A DNA stretch of 64,000 nucleotides from CAVRUD01 sp963849635 (GTDB taxonomy: Bacteria; Chloroflexota; Chloroflexia; Thermomicrobiales; UBA6265). The position numbers and the translations under genes were made by a program. This document shows positions 35,339-44,704 of this stretch, piece after piece. Within the stretch, counting starts at the first letter, position 1; every line of letters starts with the position of its first letter. The notes beneath the pieces were generated by a model. That model worked only from the letters and a program-made list of their open reading frames with translations, searched no databases and had not been told where the DNA came from. The stretch spans positions 23,421 through 87,420 of the forward strand of contig CAWKIA010000004.1 in assembly GCA_963849635.1 (NCBI GenBank), given 5' to 3'.

Positions 35339-38300
35339 ATGTCTACTATTGCCCGACGTCTCACGGCCGCGCTCGTCGTCGTGGCCATACTCTCCGGCCC
35401 GATCGCCGCATTCGGCGCTCCGGCGAACGCCCCGTCGTTCGTGACTGACACCGCCCACGCGGCCGCGGCCGTTCATCGACGCACCAACCACGTCCCATCG
35501 GCCGCCGAAGCCGAAGGCACGCCCGCCGCCGGAGGGGAGTCCTCCTCCACCCAGGATGAGGACTCCCCTCCGACAGAGGAGTTGCCACCCACTGGAGACA
35601 ACGCCTCCGGAGCCGATGCGGCGCCGCCACCGGCGGAGGTCCCGAGCGATTCCAGCGGCGAGGAGCCGCCCGCGGAGACGGCGACCGATCCCGCCGACGT
35701 CGTGGGCGGCGAGCCCATTTCAGAGCCGGTGCCCACGGAGCAGCCGCCGGTGGATGCGTCGACCGACGAGCCGACCACCGCTCCTGAGCCCGCGGGAGTG
35801 GATCTCCAAGCCGATGTAGACGAGGACGGCGTCGAGCTGCTCGCGGCCAACCAGCCGCCGGCCGCTGCCGCGGATGCCTTCACCACCGCGCAGGAAACCA
35901 CCCTCCGCGTCGACGTCCCCGGCGTCCTCGCGAACGACGCCGACGACGAGGACGACGTCGAGCTGCTCGCGGCCAACCAGCCGCCGGTCGCCAACGACGA
36001 CAGCTACAGCGTGGCTGAGTTTGGGCTCCTGACTGTCGACGCTGCGGCGGGCGTGCTGGCCAACGACATCGACCCCGACAACGATGGCCTTACCGCCCAG
36101 CTCGTGACTGGACCGGCCCACGCCGCCCCGCTAACGCTCAACCCGGACGGCGCCTTCGTCTACAACCCGATCGACGGCTTCGATGGCACCGACACCTTTA
36201 CCTACGAGATCTCCGACGGGGTGGGCGGGACCGACCAGGCCACGGCCACGATCGAGGTCATCGCGCTGAACAACGTGCCGGCCGCTGCCGACGACGCCTT
36301 CACTACCCCCCGCGATACCGCCTTGACCGTTGGCGCGCCCGGTCTGCTCGCCAACGATTTCGATGCGGACGTCGATCCGCTGACCGCCCAGCTCGACACG
36401 GCCCCGACCAACGGCACCGTGACCGTCGAGGCCGACGGATCCTTCACCTACACCCCGAACCAGGGGTTCGCCGGGACTGATACCTTCGGCTACGTTGCCT
36501 TCGACGGGACCGACGGCGAAGGGGCGACCGTCACGATCGAGGTCGTCGACAACGCTCCGCCGGTGGCCAACGACGACACCTACGAGGTCGGCGAGAACCA
36601 GACGCTCACGGTCGATGCCGCCTCCGGCGTGCTGGCCAACGACTCCGACGCGGACGACGACGCGTTGTCGCGATCTTCGAACTGGGGTCGGGGCCGACCC
36701 ACGGCAAGCTGGAGCGCTTCGGCACAGGACGGCGGGTTCACATACATACCGGACCCGGACTTCGTCGGCGACCGACAGCTTCCAGTACCACGCCCGCGAC
36801 GGCGCGCTTTCGAGCAACGTCGCCACCGTCACGATCACCGTGGTGCCCAACACGCCGCCGGTCGCCACCGACGACGCTTTCACCACCGACGACAGTACCC
36901 AGCTCTTTGTGAACGTTCCGGGCGTCCTGGTCAACGATGCCGATGCCGACGGCGACGCGCTGGACCGTGGTGCTCCTGACGCCGCCGGCCAACGGAGACG
37001 CGGGCGTCAACCTCAACGGCTCGTTCTTCTACAGCTCCGACATCGGCTTCCTCGGCACCGACTCCTTCACCTACCAAATCAGCGACGGCCGGGGCGGCAC
37101 CGACCAGGCCACCGTCACGATCACCGTGAGGCCTTTCAACGAAGAACCGCAGGTCTTCGCCGACCACTACAGCGCCGTTCGGAACACCGCCTTGACGGTC
37201 GACGCCGCCGCGGGCGTGTTGGCCAACGACACCGACCTCGAGAATAGCCCGCTGACCGCGATCCTGAACCAGGCGCCGACCCACGGTCAGCTGACGCTCA
37301 ACGACGACGGCTCCTTCGTCTACGTGCCGGCGCCCGGATTCACCGGCGGCGACACGTTCACCTATCATGCCTTCGACGGGGAGAAACTGAGCACCTTCGG
37401 CACCGTGTTCATCGCCGTCGAGGTCCCGAGCATCAACCTACCGCCCGTCGCCAACGACGACGCCTACGAGGTCGGGCAGGGCTCCACGCTGACCGTGGAT
37501 GCGCCCGGGGTGATCGCCAACGACACGGACCCCGAAGGCGAGCCGCTCGGCACGTTGTTGGAGACCTCGCCCGCGCACGGCACCCTCGGCACCCTGGGGG
37601 ACGATGGCAGCTTCACCTACACGCCGGCGGCCGGCTTCGTCGGCACGGACAGCTTCACCTACACCGTGTTCGACCACCTCGGACTGTCCAGCGATGTCGC
37701 GACGGTCACCATCACGGTCGGCGACCCCGGCGCGAACACCCCGCCGGTCGCGGTGGACGACGCCTTCACCGCCATCGCCGACGCGCCGTTCACCGTCAAC
37801 GCCCCCGGACTTCTCGCCAACGACTCGGACGCCGACGGCGACCTTCTGACCGTCGAAAATGCCGGCAACCCCGGCCATGGCACGCTCGCCTTCGGCGCCG
37901 ACGGGGCTTTACCTACACGCCGGACGCCGGTTTCGTCGGGAACGACGTCTTCACCTACACGGTGAGCGACCAGCAACGGCGGGAGCGACACCGGCGACGT
38001 CACCCTCGCGGTCGGAGGCGAGGGCAATAGCCTGCCGACCGGCAACGACGATACGTTCGCCACGCCGCAGGACACGCCGCTGGTCGTGCCGGCGCCCGGC
38101 CCGCTCGCCAACGATGCGGATCCGGACGGCGACGCCATCGTGATGGCGGTCGCGATCGGCGGTGGCCCCGACCACGGCGTCCTCTCGGATTTCAACGGCG
38201 ACGGCGCGTTCACCTACACCCCGGCGCCGGGTTTCGTGGGGCTCGATCGCTTCACGTACCGCCCCTGCGACCCCTTTGACTGCGGCAACGCGACGTTGGT

Positions 38301-39496
38301 CGAGATCACCGTCGCCGCGCCGAACGACCCGCCAACCGCGGTCGACGACGCCTTCACCACGGCCGCTGACACGCCGCTGACGGTGGATGCCCCCGGTCTC
38401 CTGGCGAACGACGCCGACCCGGACGGCGATCCGATCCACCTCTTCGAGGTGGACGCCCCTGCCCATGGCCAGGTAACGCAGTCCGCCGCCGACGGCTCCT
38501 TCACCTACGTCCCCGACGCAGGCTTCCAGGGGACCGATGCGTTCACCTACCGCGCCGCCGACGCGCTGCCCCATCCCTTCGGGCCCGGCTTCAGCAATGA
38601 CGCGACGGTCACGATCACGGTCGGCGACCCCGGCGCGAACACCCCGCCGGTCGCCGTGGACGACACCTACTCGGTTCCCCAAGATACCCAATTGACGGTT
38701 CCAGCGGTCACCGGCCTGCTCGCCAACGACACCGACCCGGACGGCGATCCGCTGACGATCGTCGAGCTCCGCGGCTCCGGCCCACGGCGACGCCATAGTC
38801 GACTCGACCGGCGCCATCATCTACGACCCCGAATTGGGCTTCGCCGGAACCGATCGCTTCGACTACACCGTCGCTGACGGCCGAGGCGGGACCGCCAGCG
38901 CGTCGGTCCAGATCACCGTCACCGCCGAACCGGACGACGGAACCCCCGCGCCCCCGCCAGCGCCAAGCCCGTCGCCAACCCCATCGCCCGACCCATCACC
39001 AGACCTCGCCGAGCCTTCGCCAACCCCGTCACCCGATCCGTCCCCGGCTCCGGCTCCCGATCCCTCGCCGAACCCCTCGCCGAGCCCATCTCCCGAACCG
39101 CCGGCGAGCCCCGATCCGAGCCCGTCTTCTCCTCCGTCGCCGAGTCCATCGCCTGCTCCGGGCGACCATTCTACGCCCGAGCCGCCGGAAACTCCGAGCC
39201 AAAGCGACACCCCGGACCAGACGCTTCCCGCAAGCCCGGCGGGCAACAATGGGCAAGCAGCGATCGATCCAGCGTCTCCCGACAGTGCCCACGTGCCGGC
39301 ACCGGAAACGACGGTTGGCGATCCCGCCCCCCCTGCCTCATCCGTGTCGATCGATGCGCTCCCGAACACCGGCGTCGGGGAAGCCGCTGAACCCCACCTA
39401 GCCGGTCCACCGAACTGGCTGACCATCTCCCTCGCCGTGGGTATTCTCGTGATCGCAGTCGCCGGCGCCGCGGTGCAGCGACGCGCCGCACGCTAG
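35339..39496 (+). CDS. Giant tandem-repeat (cadherin/VCBS-like) adhesin with LPNTG anchor (frameshifts)
   Basis: From the ATG at 35339 there is a signal peptide (RRLTAALVVVAILSGPIAAF), an acidic Glu/Pro/Ser-rich linker (about residues 55-165), and then about ten Ig-like modules of about 95 residues. Each starts like ANDDxYxV or AVDDAFTT, continues LTVDAPGLLANDxDxDGDPL and ends with FTYTPxxGFxGTDxFTY. A stalk of about 90 Pro/Ser-rich residues follows, then LPNTG, a membrane helix (LTISLAVGILVIAVAGAA) and QRRAAR. This is the layout of a sortase-anchored adhesin, calcium binding being likely from the Asp-rich loops. Frame changes occur near 36665, 36715, 36775, 36960, 37905, 37975 and 38785. Corrected length about 1,380 residues. 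Confidence 0.78.
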
Positions 39497-39598
39497 CCCC
39501 GATCCTTGGCTGGGGAGGCATCTGCCTCCCCAGCCCCAACCTGCCTCCCAGTGCCCACGGAGCCTGCCGCGGGGACCGCGAGCCGCTGCATTCAACCC

Positions 39599-39770
39599 GT
39601 CGCTCGCGCGATTGCGTCACGACCACGCCTGGGTCGTGGTCGCCGAGGCGCCGGAGGGCCGATCTGTTGGCGCATCTGGACACGCGGTCGAGCAGGTTGA
39701 TCGGGCTCGGCGTCTGACGCCCGAGGACTGGGAGGCGAACCGAACGCTCGGTTCCGATGGCTGCGCTCTA
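39599..39770. repeat. Cassette repeat, copy D
   Basis: Full-length copy just after the adhesin gene. Hairpin CGACCACG/CGTGGTCG, 8 bp. The plus strand reads LRHDHAWVVVAEAPEG and VDRARRLTPEDWEA and stops at TAG 39768-39770, next to the end of the SaoD-like gene on the other strand. Confidence 0.88.
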
Positions 39771-40241
39771 GGTCCCATGATTGCGACCCTGCACCCCCGT
39801 CAACCGCCCACCGGCGGTAGGGCGGAACCCGCACGGTCCGGCTCGCAGCCGTACGTCGCGGGAGGAGCGAGTGCCCTTTAGGGTGATGACCTGGTCCGGG
39901 GGATTGCCGGCGAGGGCAGCATAAAGATCCGGGAAGCAGCCAACCCGGACGCCGGCGACGGTACCGGACGCCCGGCAGTCACCCGGCGCGCCTTCCGCGA
40001 GGCCGCGTTCGAGGGCGCACTGGTCGCACTACATCAAGAGGATGTTCTGGCCGGCGGCGACCTTGGCGAGGCGTTCGCCGATCGGGTCACCCGAGCGCAA
40101 AACGTACATGTTGTCATCGAAGAAAAAGAGCCCAACGACCTCAGCGCCATGCCGACCTGCCTCAAGCTGGGGCAGGATCATTTTTCCGAGTTTGTATGAC
40201 GCAGTGTGACCGGACGTGCTGAAGATGTACGCAACCTTCAC
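39768..40241 (-). pseudogene. DsrE/SaoD-like protein interrupted by TAG
   Basis: From GTG 40241 (GGAGG seven bases upstream) the protein begins VKVAYIFSTSGHTASYKLGK, continues VVGLFFFDDNMYVLRSGDP and IGERLAKVAAGQNILLM, then meets TAG at 40029-40031 exactly before CDQCALERGLAEGAPGDC. The C-terminus GCFPDLYAALAGNPPDQVIT matches the other copy at 27671-27927, where the codon at the TAG position is CTG. The reading frame past the expected end runs on to 39768. The fold is DsrE-like, with a CxxC pair probably used in sulfur or thiol chemistry. Without the TAG it would be an intact protein of about 120 residues. Confidence 0.68.
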
Positions 40242-40281
40242 CCGTTTCCTCCGGCTGCCGGTCGCCACCAGGGCGCCGGCG

Positions 40282-41130
40282 CTATGCGTCGTCCGTGGTC
40301 ACCGGGATATACCCCGTGACCCCGCGACAGTATCGGTCCTCGACCCCGGGGAACTCGTAATACGGCCCCGGGAAAAAGTACGATCCCGGGATGCCGGTGA
40401 GGGTATCCAATCCCAAGATCACCGCCGGCGCCTTGGCCTCGCCACCGACAAACGTGGTGGCCGTGATGGCCTCGGCCGCTGCCGCCACACTGGGGAAGCG
40501 GGGGGCCGCAAAGGCGCGGTCGTTGGGCGGATACTCGTCGATCAGTTCCTTGAGCAATACCCGGTGACCGCCCTCGACCACGCCGATCTGGTAGGCGATC
40601 TCGACCAGACGAAGGTCGCCGAGGACAGCAAATTCCCGCGCCGCGGCCATGTACAACCCGAGTTCGATCTCTTCCAGATCGAGCAGCTTTCGCAAGGCGA
40701 TAAACCGGCTCTGGAAAATCTCGTCGGGGAACGTGAAACGCGTGGACGCGGGTACGGCTCCTTCCGCCAGCAGGAAGTTGTAGTGGGCCTCCTCCTCGCA
40801 CTGGGCCGACCGGAGGTAGCGCACTGCCCCGGCGTTGTCGCCCAGGTTGAGGAGCCCCACTGAGGGAGAGGCCCGGTGTCGGATCGCGCCGATGAAGGTC
40901 ACCTCCATCGCCTCCAGCGTCGCGGCGGCATCGATGATCGCTTGCACCTCCGGTCGAACCTGCGCCGCTGCGCGCAGCAGACCGCGGTACTGCCCAAGCC
41001 CCGCGATCACGGCGGCGCCGGCGGTGGCCGTACCGCCACGCAGCATCGAGCGGCGCGTAAGCTTCCGCGCCAGGCGTCCACCCAGCCCTTCTTCGCGGAG
41101 ATTCGGCCGGTTGACTTGCCCGGCTCCCAT
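40282..41130 (-). CDS. Ferritin-like domain protein with Tat signal
   Basis: 282 residues from the ATG at 41130 (GGGGAGGAG close upstream). A twin-arginine signal (KLTRRSMLRGGTATAGAAVI) is followed by a four-helix ferritin-like domain: LEAMEVTFIGAIRHR, CEEEAHYNFLLAEGAVP, LDLEEIELGLYMAAAREFA and VVEGGHRVLLKELIDEYPP. The Glu and His residues of these helices could bind two metal ions as in the DUF4439/rubrerythrin-like exported proteins. The C-terminus TGIPGSYFFPGPYYEFPGVE is typical of this exported subgroup. It starts about 40 bp upstream of the SaoD-like gene on the same strand, so both may be in one operon related to redox or metal handling (inference). Confidence 0.78.
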   Translation of the reverse strand: MGAGQVNRPNLREEGLGGRLARKLTRRSMLRGGTATAGAAVIAGLGQYRGLLRAAAQVRPEVQAIIDAAATLEAMEVTFIGAIRHRASPSVGLLNLGDNAGAVRYLRSAQCEEEAHYNFLLAEGAVPASTRFTFPDEIFQSRFIALRKLLDLEEIELGLYMAAAREFAVLGDLRLVEIAYQIGVVEGGHRVLLKELIDEYPPNDRAFAAPRFPSVAAAAEAITATTFVGGEAKAPAVILGLDTLTGIPGSYFFPGPYYEFPGVEDRYCRGVTGYIPVTTDDA

Positions 41131-41347
41131 AGACTCCTCCCCAAGTTCGACGTCCTCTGCCGCGCCGGTATCCCCCGACGCGCGGCTGCCATTGTCGTGG
41201 CCGGGTTCAGCGGGCGACAACCCCTGCGGGCGCGCTCCTGGCATTCGCGCACCCATCCGCGAGACAATCTCCATCCCGCGACGTCAATTGGACGTAATGT
41301 TAGAGAGTTAGATGACAGCCTCGCACGAGGCAGTGAGGGAGGCGCGG

Positions 41348-42277
41348 ATGATGCACACCGGTACGGATCGAGGGCGAACGCTGCGAGCGATGCTCGTTGC
41401 CGCCCTCTTCACGGTCATCCCGCTGGCCTCATTGACGACCGCTATTGCCGCCACGCCAGCAGCGGCCACCCCGGCGCTTGCCGCCCAATCCACCGTCCAG
41501 GATCTTTTCGTCTATCTCATCCGCGACGGGAAACTCGCCGCCGCGCAACGACCGATCGAGGTCGAGGGCGGTCGCGTTGGCCGCGCCTCTCTCCTCTCTC
41601 TCATTGCCGGCACGAACGACGACGAGGAAGACGACGGCCTCATGACCGCTATCCCAGTCGGTACCGAACTGCTCGACGTCACCCTCGACGATGCCACCGA
41701 CGTCGCCACCGTCAACCTCAACGACCGCTTCCTCATGCCACCGCGCAGCGACGAGCCGGACGCCGAGACCGAAGCGCTCATCTACCTGGGACGCATCGCC
41801 CAGGTCGTCTTTACCCTGACCCAGTTCCCGACGATTACCGGGGTGACCTTCGAAATCGAGGGCGAGCCGCTGACCGATCTCCCGATCCTGGAGACGATCC
41901 AGACCAACCCGTTCTACGGCCCGATCGACCTCTCCCAGCCGCTGGAGCGCGCCGATCTCGAACCGGTCATGCCGGCGATCTTCGTCGAGCGCCCCGCCCG
42001 GGGTGAAGCGATCACGTTCCCCTTGCGTGTCGCCGGCACGGCCAACACCTTCGAAGCCGCGTTCGTGCTCCAGATCCGGGACGGCGACGGCGTGGCGCTC
42101 CTGGAGCAGCACGTCACCGCCACCTCCGGCACCGGCACCCGCGGCACCTTCGACATCACCTTGGACCCAGGCCCCGTTGCCGACGTGACAGGATTGACCC
42201 TGGTCGCCTTCGAACTCTCCGCCCGCGACGGCTCCCCCATCAACCAGGTGGAGATCCCCCTCACGGTCACGGACTAG
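41348..42277 (+). CDS. Exported GerMN/Gmad2-domain protein
   Basis: 309 residues from the ATG at 41348 (GGAGG upstream, next to a second ATG). Signal peptide LRAMLVAALFTVIPLASLTT. Residues about 45-165 fit a GerMN (sporulation/germination) domain: VQDLFVYLIRDGKLAAAQRP, GTELLDVTLDDATDVATVNL, TEALIYLGRIAQVVFTLTQF. The C-terminal 95 residues fit a Gmad2 immunoglobulin-like domain (RGEAITFPLRVAGTANTFEA, DVTGLTLVAFELSARDGSPI). The pair is widespread in non-sporulating bacteria and is thought to work at the cell surface; the precise role is unknown. Confidence 0.8.
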   Translation: MMHTGTDRGRTLRAMLVAALFTVIPLASLTTAIAATPAAATPALAAQSTVQDLFVYLIRDGKLAAAQRPIEVEGGRVGRASLLSLIAGTNDDEEDDGLMTAIPVGTELLDVTLDDATDVATVNLNDRFLMPPRSDEPDAETEALIYLGRIAQVVFTLTQFPTITGVTFEIEGEPLTDLPILETIQTNPFYGPIDLSQPLERADLEPVMPAIFVERPARGEAITFPLRVAGTANTFEAAFVLQIRDGDGVALLEQHVTATSGTGTRGTFDITLDPGPVADVTGLTLVAFELSARDGSPINQVEIPLTVTD

Positions 42278-42311
42278 TCACCTGGCGTCCGAGCGGCGCC
42301 ACTTTCTCTGT

Positions 42312-42346
42312 CACTCAGCACTCAGCACTCGGCACTCGGCACTCGC
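42312..42346. repeat. Heptanucleotide array, five copies of CACTCRG
   Basis: Five tandem 7-mers: CACTCAG twice, CACTCGG twice, CACTCGC once. It lies 35 bp after the GerMN gene. No complementary partner array is seen nearby. Confidence 0.95.
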
Positions 42347-42434
42347 CCCTTGCCAGCCCGGCCCGAACCACGGAAGATCCGGCGACAGCAGATTGCCGCC
42401 CGGCATCGTTTGCGCAGATTCGAAGGAGCACCGC

Positions 42435-42932
42435 GTGGCCAACGCCGAAAACCAGTTCGTCCGCGAGCGTATCATCGCCACCCTCAAGCGCAATCAGACG
42501 ATCCTCGACGGTATTCTCTTTGGCCTCTCCCAGGCGGATGCCACCTCGGTCACGGACGGTCCAGGCGGCTGGACCGTGCTGGAGGTCATCTGCCACCTGC
42601 GCGACCTGGAGGAGATCTACGGCGCGCGCATAGCTTCAATGCTGACCGGGGAGAACCCGACCTTCCCCAAGGTGGATCCGCCCGCCCTCGCCGCGGAGCG
42701 CAACTACGCCGGTGACGATCTGCGCTCGGCCCGGTCCACCCTGCTCGAACGCCGCCACGCGACCCTGGAGACCCTGGCGGGCCTTTCGTCCGATCAGTGG
42801 ACGCTGACCGGCATCCACGGCGTGTATGGCCCCCAGACTGTCGAAGTCCTGGCATTCCAGGTCGTGACCCACGACCTCGATCACTTTGAACAGATCACCC
42901 GCATCCTCGGCCGCGCCGAGCGGTTCGCGTAA
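42435..42932 (+). CDS. DinB-family protein
   Basis: 165 residues from the GTG at 42435, with AAGGAG seven bases upstream. The four-helix DinB fold is visible: KRNQTILDGILFGLSQADAT, WTVLEVICHLRDLEEIYGAR, and VVTHDLDHFEQITRILGRAE. The histidines of VICHL and THDLDH form the usual metal-binding triad. DinB-like proteins are thiol-dependent metalloenzymes or of unknown function; the natural substrate here cannot be inferred. Confidence 0.8.
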   Translation: MANAENQFVRERIIATLKRNQTILDGILFGLSQADATSVTDGPGGWTVLEVICHLRDLEEIYGARIASMLTGENPTFPKVDPPALAAERNYAGDDLRSARSTLLERRHATLETLAGLSSDQWTLTGIHGVYGPQTVEVLAFQVVTHDLDHFEQITRILGRAERFA

Positions 42933-42956
42933 TGCACTTGGGGAACACCAGCGGAG

Positions 42957-43523
42957 CTACTCCGCCACGGTGAAGACCTCGACCATGCCCATCATGGCAT
43001 GCGGGGTCATCGACGCCTGATCCAGCGCGAAGCAGAGCGCCACATAGGTGCCGGGTGCGAGGTCGACCATCGTCCACCCGACGCCGCCTGTGGAGATCGC
43101 CCCGAGCCCACCAACTTGGGTCAGATCGTCAAAGCTGAGTCCACCTGGATTCGGCGTGCTCTCCTCGTCTTCAGCCAGGAGGGCGATGACATCGTTCGCG
43201 GTCGTCCCGTCCGGCGCCGTCGTCAGCAGCAACTCGTGCGGCTGTGCTCCAGCGTTCTCGACCCGCCACACCTGCGGCCCGGCAACCAGATCGTCTGGAA
43301 TCGCGAAGGCGAACTCGGAAAGGGTGATCGTGGCCTGGGCCGGAGGTTCAGCGGGAGATCCAGCCTCCTCGCCAGGCAGGACGATCAGCGGCGCGAAGAA
43401 GTCATCGATGATCAAGTAGAGACCGGGAGTCAAGTCGACCACCGCTTGAGTTTGCTCTCCGGGAAGAACCTCTGCGGGAAACCCGACAAACGTCGAGGTG
43501 AAATACCAGGGCGGCGGCTCATT
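42957..43523 (-). pseudogene. Cupredoxin-like protein, 5'-truncated
   Basis: The 188 C-terminal residues look normal: LPGEQTQAVVDLTPGLYLII, then ATITLSEFAFAIPDDLVAGP, NAGAQPHELLLTTAPDG and WTMVDLAPGTYVALCFALDQ, ending HAMMGMVEVFTVAE. These contain cupredoxin-fold strands and potential copper ligands (His in QPHELL, Cys in ALCFAL, His and Met in TPHAMM). The frame before PPWYFTSTF at 43523 runs antisense to the next gene and has no signal peptide, so the 5' end is lost. It meets another truncated gene head to head. Confidence 0.65.
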
Positions 43524-44232
43524 GCGCCTCTGCCTACGACACGGCGTCCGTTGGGTTGGGATGATCGACGTTGTCCGCCGCACTGCCCGGCGGCGGTTCG
43601 ATCCGGATGAGTTCGCGGTGCTCGCCCGGGCCGCACCAATAATGGGCCGTGGATTCGGTGCCGCCCTGCGCCGAGAAGTGGCCCTCAGGAACGATGTCCC
43701 GGCCCACCCAAAGCGGTCGGGAATCGTCATTCTCGATGCCAACAAGCGGGTGACGATGGCCACACCCGCGGGCGAGGAGTGGCTCGGCCGACTCTGGGAT
43801 TACCAGGAGGATGGGCACGCACTGTTGCCGACGGCGGTCTGGGCGGCGGTCGCGGCGTTTCGCGCGAACGCGTCCTTCGCGCCCGCGGTTACAACCAGGA
43901 CGAACGCGGGCTCCGTTCGGATCGAGGCATCATCGGGCGCGGAGGAGGAGACGGTTGCACTCGTCCTGTCCCCCGTACTCGCGCCACAAACGCCCGGGGT
44001 TCCGATGGACTGGCCCCTGACCCGGCAGGAGCGCCGGATCGTCGAGCTGCTCATCCAGGGATTGGGCAATCGGGCCCTGGCGGACAAGCTCTACGTCACC
44101 GAAAATACGGTCGAGACGCATCTGCGACACATCTACGCCAAGCTTGAGGTCCGCAACCGATCGGACCTGCTCGCTCGCCTGTTCCAGGAGATCTTCCTGC
44201 CTGCCGTCGAACCGGAATTGCGCGGGCCATGA
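43498..44232 (+). CDS. LuxR-type regulator, probably 5'-truncated
   Basis: The C-terminal 65 residues are a LuxR HTH domain: LTRQERRIVELLIQGLGNRA, LADKLYVTENTVETHLRHIY, KLEVRNRSDLLARLFQE. The middle part has a PAS-like strand order (SGIVILDANKRVTMATPAGE, WLGRLWDYQEDGHALLPTAV), as in regulators with an N-terminal GAF domain. That N-terminal domain is missing: the first 45 residues lie opposite the truncated cupredoxin gene and read as arginine-rich filler. The frame opens at 43498, other starts being at 43561 and 43642. If expressed it may bind DNA without its normal sensor. Confidence 0.65.
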   Translation: MKYQGGGSLRLCLRHGVRWVGMIDVVRRTARRRFDPDEFAVLARAAPIMGRGFGAALRREVALRNDVPAHPKRSGIVILDANKRVTMATPAGEEWLGRLWDYQEDGHALLPTAVWAAVAAFRANASFAPAVTTRTNAGSVRIEASSGAEEETVALVLSPVLAPQTPGVPMDWPLTRQERRIVELLIQGLGNRALADKLYVTENTVETHLRHIYAKLEVRNRSDLLARLFQEIFLPAVEPELRGP

Positions 44233-44251
44233 TCCCGCCGAGGAGACCAAC

Positions 44252-44668
44252 GTGAGCACCGAAACGCTCGAAGGGAACAAAGAGAGCGTCCGCCGTTTCT
44301 TCAAAGAAGTCTGGAACGACGGCGAGGAAGCGGCCATCGACCGCTACCTGGCCCCCGACACCATCGGCAACGATCCCGATTTCGGCACAGGCAAAGAGGC
44401 GTTCCGGGCCCAGTGGAAACATTGGCAGGCGGCCTTCGAAAACCTCAACTTCGAGGTGATCGATCTGGTCGCCGAGGGCGAAAAGGTCGTCAGCCGCTGG
44501 GTACTGACCGGGATTCACCGGGGCGATTTCCAGGGCATCCCCGCCACCGGCAAGGCGATCCGGGTCGAAGGAATGAGCCTCGACACCATCCGCAACGGCC
44601 AGATTGTCGAAGGCTGCGACGGCTGGGACGCTCTCGGCCTGCACCGCCAGATCGGGGCGATACCATAG
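44252..44668 (+). CDS. SnoaL-like ester cyclase family protein
   Basis: 138 residues from the GTG at 44252 (GAGGAG six bases upstream). The sequence ESVRRFFKEVWNDGEEAAID, RYLAPDTIGNDPDFGTGKEA, then HRGDFQGIPATGKAIRVEGM and DTIRNGQIVEGCDGWDALGL has the SnoaL polyketide-cyclase pattern, including the GDFxGIPATGK motif. Such proteins occur widely outside polyketide pathways. It follows the LuxR-type gene by 19 bp on the same strand, so the two may share an mRNA. Confidence 0.82.
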   Translation: MSTETLEGNKESVRRFFKEVWNDGEEAAIDRYLAPDTIGNDPDFGTGKEAFRAQWKHWQAAFENLNFEVIDLVAEGEKVVSRWVLTGIHRGDFQGIPATGKAIRVEGMSLDTIRNGQIVEGCDGWDALGLHRQIGAIP

Positions 44669-44704
44669 CCTTCTTGCCGTCGCTCAATTCTTATCCAGGA
44701 GGCG

